Shown: positions 44,248 to 46,086 of the stretch, piece by piece
How the letters are laid out: each line of letters opens with the position of its first letter
How positions within the stretch are numbered: the first letter of the stretch is position 1
Assembly: GCA_947258825.1 (NCBI GenBank)
Contig: CAMYJX010000029.1
Location: 1-46,086, forward strand
Source: an uncultured Pseudomonadales bacterium
Lineage (GTDB): Bacteria; Pseudomonadota; Gammaproteobacteria; Pseudomonadales; Azotimanducaceae
DNA: 46,086 nt
Direction of reading: 5' to 3'
Made by a program: the position numbers and the translations under genes
Notes under the pieces: generated by a model
What the model was told of the DNA's origin: nothing
The model's input: only the letters and a program-made list of their open reading frames with translations
Databases searched by the model: none

Positions 44248-46086
44248 ATGACTCTGAAGGCTTGGAAGGCAGCACTCACTGTTACCTTACTGACAGTACT
44301 GAGCGCCTGTGGTGGCGGCGGCAGTGGCAGCGGCGGCAGCAGCGGTCCGCTGTCCCTTTCCGGAAGCGTCCTTGATGGCCCCGTGGTGGACGCCGACCTG
44401 ATACTGACCGATGCGAAAGGCAAGGTGCTGCTGGAAGTGAAGAGTGACAGCCTGGCCAACTACCAGCTCGACCTGAATTCCAAGACAGCCCTACCGGTTA
44501 TGATCACTGCAAGGGGCGGCATCGATCTGGTAACCGGACGACGCCTGGACTTTGATCTTCTGGGCGCGGCCGTCAGCCGGGGCTCGCACAACGTCAACAT
44601 CTCCCCCCTCACAACCCTGGCGGTCCGGGCCGCACAGTGTACCGATCGCGGCCTGGATAAGCGGAGCCTGTCTCAGGCCTGGGACCGCATCCACGAGCGG
44701 CTGAGCATGGGCCTCGACGCCAATCTGGTTGCGGACCCCATGGGCCAGAGAATGGATTTAACCAATGTCGAGGCGCTGGTGCTTGCCAACGAGGCGCTGG
44801 GTGAGGCGGTGCGACGAACCGCATTGGCGTTGCTGAACGCCGGCCTGGCCGTGGACGTGAACAACATCCTCAAGCACATGGGTTGCGAACTCATGCACGG
44901 GGATACGACGCCGGATGATTCGCCCATTGATCAACGTCTGGTCACGGCATTTCGCGCCGCGGAACTCGCCGTGCGCCTGGAAACGCTGGCCGGCAGGCTA
45001 GAGGTCGACGGGCAGCCGGCGACGACCCGAATGAATGACGCCATACGCACGGTGATGCCAGAGTTTTCATCGCCTTCCGTTGGCGAGGTCCCAGCGAACC
45101 TGGCCGCGGCCGAGCAGACGATGGCGCTGCTCAACCTGTTCGAGAACGTGGCGGCAAACGATGACCTGAGAACATTTGCACGCGGGATTGCTACCACGCC
45201 CATCGAGGAACTCGCCGGCCGGCTGGACGGGGATCTGAACAGCCGTCTGCAGAACGACCTGAGCAGCCTGATGACATCCGTCGCTTTGACCGATGAGAGC
45301 GAGGTCATCGCGCTCATGGCTCGAGCAGAAGCGCAGGAGAATTCGCCCCCGCCCACCGTCTCACTGTCTGCAGATACCCAGGCGGTAGAGGTAGGCGATT
45401 CGGTAACTCTGTCCTGGGCTGCAGCAGAGGCCGAGCTGTGCGTAGCGCTGGATGGCTGGAGTGGAGAGCAGGCTTTTCAGGGTTTTTCCACGGTAGGCCC
45501 GCTGCAGCGGAGCACCGAGTTCACCCTGCGCTGCGCCGGCGACAACGAGCTGACGGAAAAATCTGTCTTCATCCAGGTCGGCCCTGCGCCTGAAGCGGCG
45601 CCAACCCCGGTAAGACAGCCTGATCCGGTTTCCAGCGAGGTTACGGCGCCTCGTCCCGGCACCGAGCCGACCCCCGAACCGTCCCCGGCGCCTGCACCGG
45701 CACCTGCTCCGCAACCGGCGCCAGCGCCCGCTCCGCAGCCGGCCCCGGCACCTTCCGTCAGTCTGAACTCCGCCGACGCCGTCGTGCCTCGCGGAGGCTC
45801 AACACGGCTGAGCTGGCAGAGCGCCAACGCGAGCAACTGCACGGCTGGAAGCGGCTGGAGCGGCAGTCGACCCACCTCGGGCAACGCCAACGTGGGCGTT
45901 TGGGCACGCAGTGACGCCGGCCACGCCTGGCTGGTGGACTTCCTCACGGTCGCCGAACTGCGCCGTTTGATCCCGGAGGCCGCCGCGTTCGAGGTGCGGA
46001 GGTACGAGCTCCCCAATCTGCGAGCCCTCAACTTCGTCATTGTGGGGATCCTGGGAGCGGGTGTGGCCTCTTCGACCAGATCGGAC
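44248..46086 (+). CDS. Lipoprotein with Ig-like domains, joined in frame to an AtuA-like domain (runs off the window)
   Basis: The frame has 613 codons and no stop before the window end. MTLKAWKAALTVTLLTVLSAC is a lipoprotein signal with the lipobox LSAC (Cys21), followed by a Gly/Ser stretch, a carboxypeptidase-regulatory-like opening (LSGSVLDGPVVDADLIL), a long helical domain to about 365, one Ig-like domain (about 367-450), a Pro/Ala-rich linker (PAPAPAP, about 470-500), and the start of a second Ig-like domain (SVSLNSADAVVPRGGSTRLSW). Within that domain, after about codon 545, the sequence becomes AtuA-like. The upstream ATG 44227 is an alternative start. It is unlikely that a single protein is made this way. 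Confidence 0.75.
   Translation, partial: MTLKAWKAALTVTLLTVLSACGGGGSGSGGSSGPLSLSGSVLDGPVVDADLILTDAKGKVLLEVKSDSLANYQLDLNSKTALPVMITARGGIDLVTGRRLDFDLLGAAVSRGSHNVNISPLTTLAVRAAQCTDRGLDKRSLSQAWDRIHERLSMGLDANLVADPMGQRMDLTNVEALVLANEALGEAVRRTALALLNAGLAVDVNNILKHMGCELMHGDTTPDDSPIDQRLVTAFRAAELAVRLETLAGRLEVDGQPATTRMNDAIRTVMPEFSSPSVGEVPANLAAAEQTMALLNLFENVAANDDLRTFARGIATTPIEELAGRLDGDLNSRLQNDLSSLMTSVALTDESEVIALMARAEAQENSPPPTVSLSADTQAVEVGDSVTLSWAAAEAELCVALDGWSGEQAFQGFSTVGPLQRSTEFTLRCAGDNELTEKSVFIQVGPAPEAAPTPVRQPDPVSSEVTAPRPGTEPTPEPSPAPAPAPAPQPAPAPAPQPAPAPSVSLNSADAVVPRGGSTRLSWQSANASNCTAGSGWSGSRPTSGNANVGVWARSDAGHAWLVDFLTVAELRRLIPEAAAFEVRRYELPNLRALNFVIVGILGAGVASSTRSD
45883..46086 (+). other. AtuA-like C-terminal domain fragment fused in frame
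   Basis: From about codon 546 the reading frame gives NANVGVWARSDAGHAW, ELRRLIPEA, RRYELPNLRALNFVI and GILGAGVASSTRSD. This is the ferredoxin-like C-terminal domain that ends AtuA/DUF1446 acyclic-terpene-utilisation proteins, where a GDKGGNANVGV-like start and the RYELPNL-ALNFV pattern are typical. In those proteins it follows a large DUF1446 domain, which is absent here. The preceding Ig-like domain is cut in mid-fold. Both families can contribute the bases ggcaacgccaacgtgggc, so the join could have formed there. Confidence 0.75.

Noticed and set aside
45600..45760. Pro/Ala-rich stretch (PAPAPAP) as a separate gene or repeat element
   Set aside because: It stays in frame within the lipoprotein and reads as an ordinary linker between two Ig-like domains.

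Overview
The window is a 46 kb, GC-rich stretch of a proteobacterial chromosome, most likely a gammaproteobacterium. The main pointers are dapA directly followed by bamC, a PerM-type permease next to a BepA-type M48 protease, a RecQ with an HRDC domain, an NadA, and a tRNA-Ser(CGA) gene with encoded CCA. I cannot name the genus. Both ends cut through genes, and several genes are visibly broken, so the window looks like a contig from a draft or metagenome assembly, although this is inference.

Layout. 1-200: tail of an EAL-domain protein. 327-6537: a TonB-dependent receptor, then a four-gene MCE lipid-transport operon (MlaE-like permease with a STAS-like front, MlaF-like ATPase, MlaD/PqiB-like MCE protein, PqiC-like lipoprotein). 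6680-10347: a TerB-like protein, then on the minus strand a metallophosphoesterase, a small membrane-anchored flavin-fold protein, a GNAT enzyme and a ketopantoate-reductase-like protein. 10557-11856: a Rieske oxygenase alpha subunit whose C-terminus is frameshifted. 11920-18391 (minus): zinc metallopeptidase, BON/LysM protein, 7TMR-DISM hybrid histidine kinase, two SDRs around a 2-hydroxychromene-2-carboxylate isomerase-like protein, and a possible small secreted protein. 18598-19224: a decayed MipA/OmpV pseudogene. 19305-20255: an LpxL-type acyltransferase. 20357-27417: tRNA-Ser, WalJ-like MBL hydrolase, bamC, dapA, PerM-like permease, TusA-like protein, BepA-like protease and nadA. 27584-28717: a GshB-like ATP-grasp enzyme and a small coiled-coil protein. 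29059-33423: a compact CoA-ester catabolic operon (SDR, CaiB/BaiF CoA-transferase, two acyl-CoA dehydrogenases). 33467-37764 (minus): an MFS permease, an N-acyl-D-amino-acid deacylase-like amidohydrolase, a DUF4124 protein and a YfcE-like phosphoesterase. 37921-42089: an MBL hydrolase, a crotonase-family protein and two overlapping MFS transporters. 42185-43987: recQ. 44248-end: a lipoprotein with Ig-like domains that abruptly becomes an AtuA-like C-terminal domain.

Functionally, the window mixes envelope maintenance (MCE operon, BamC, BepA, lipid A acyltransferase, LysM protein) with degradation of organic acids and aromatic or lipid compounds (Rieske enzyme, SDRs, CoA-transferase, paired acyl-CoA dehydrogenases, crotonase) and export or import (three MFS proteins, TonB receptor). 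I saw no CRISPR array, integrase, transposase or obvious defence island.

The observations most worth a second look are: (i) a 36-nt degenerate copy of the tRNA-Ser anticodon/variable arm about 6.9 kb from the intact tRNA, in the same orientation and on the side where an integrated element would end; (ii) an in-frame lipoprotein/AtuA-domain fusion at the window edge, probably a join artefact but possibly real; (iii) four tandem 12-bp AT-rich units in the nadA/gshB-like divergent intergenic region; (iv) the frameshifted Rieske gene and the multiply broken MipA gene; and (v) a crotonase and an SDR that lack the usual catalytic residues. I did not find convincing evidence of a wholly new multi-gene system.
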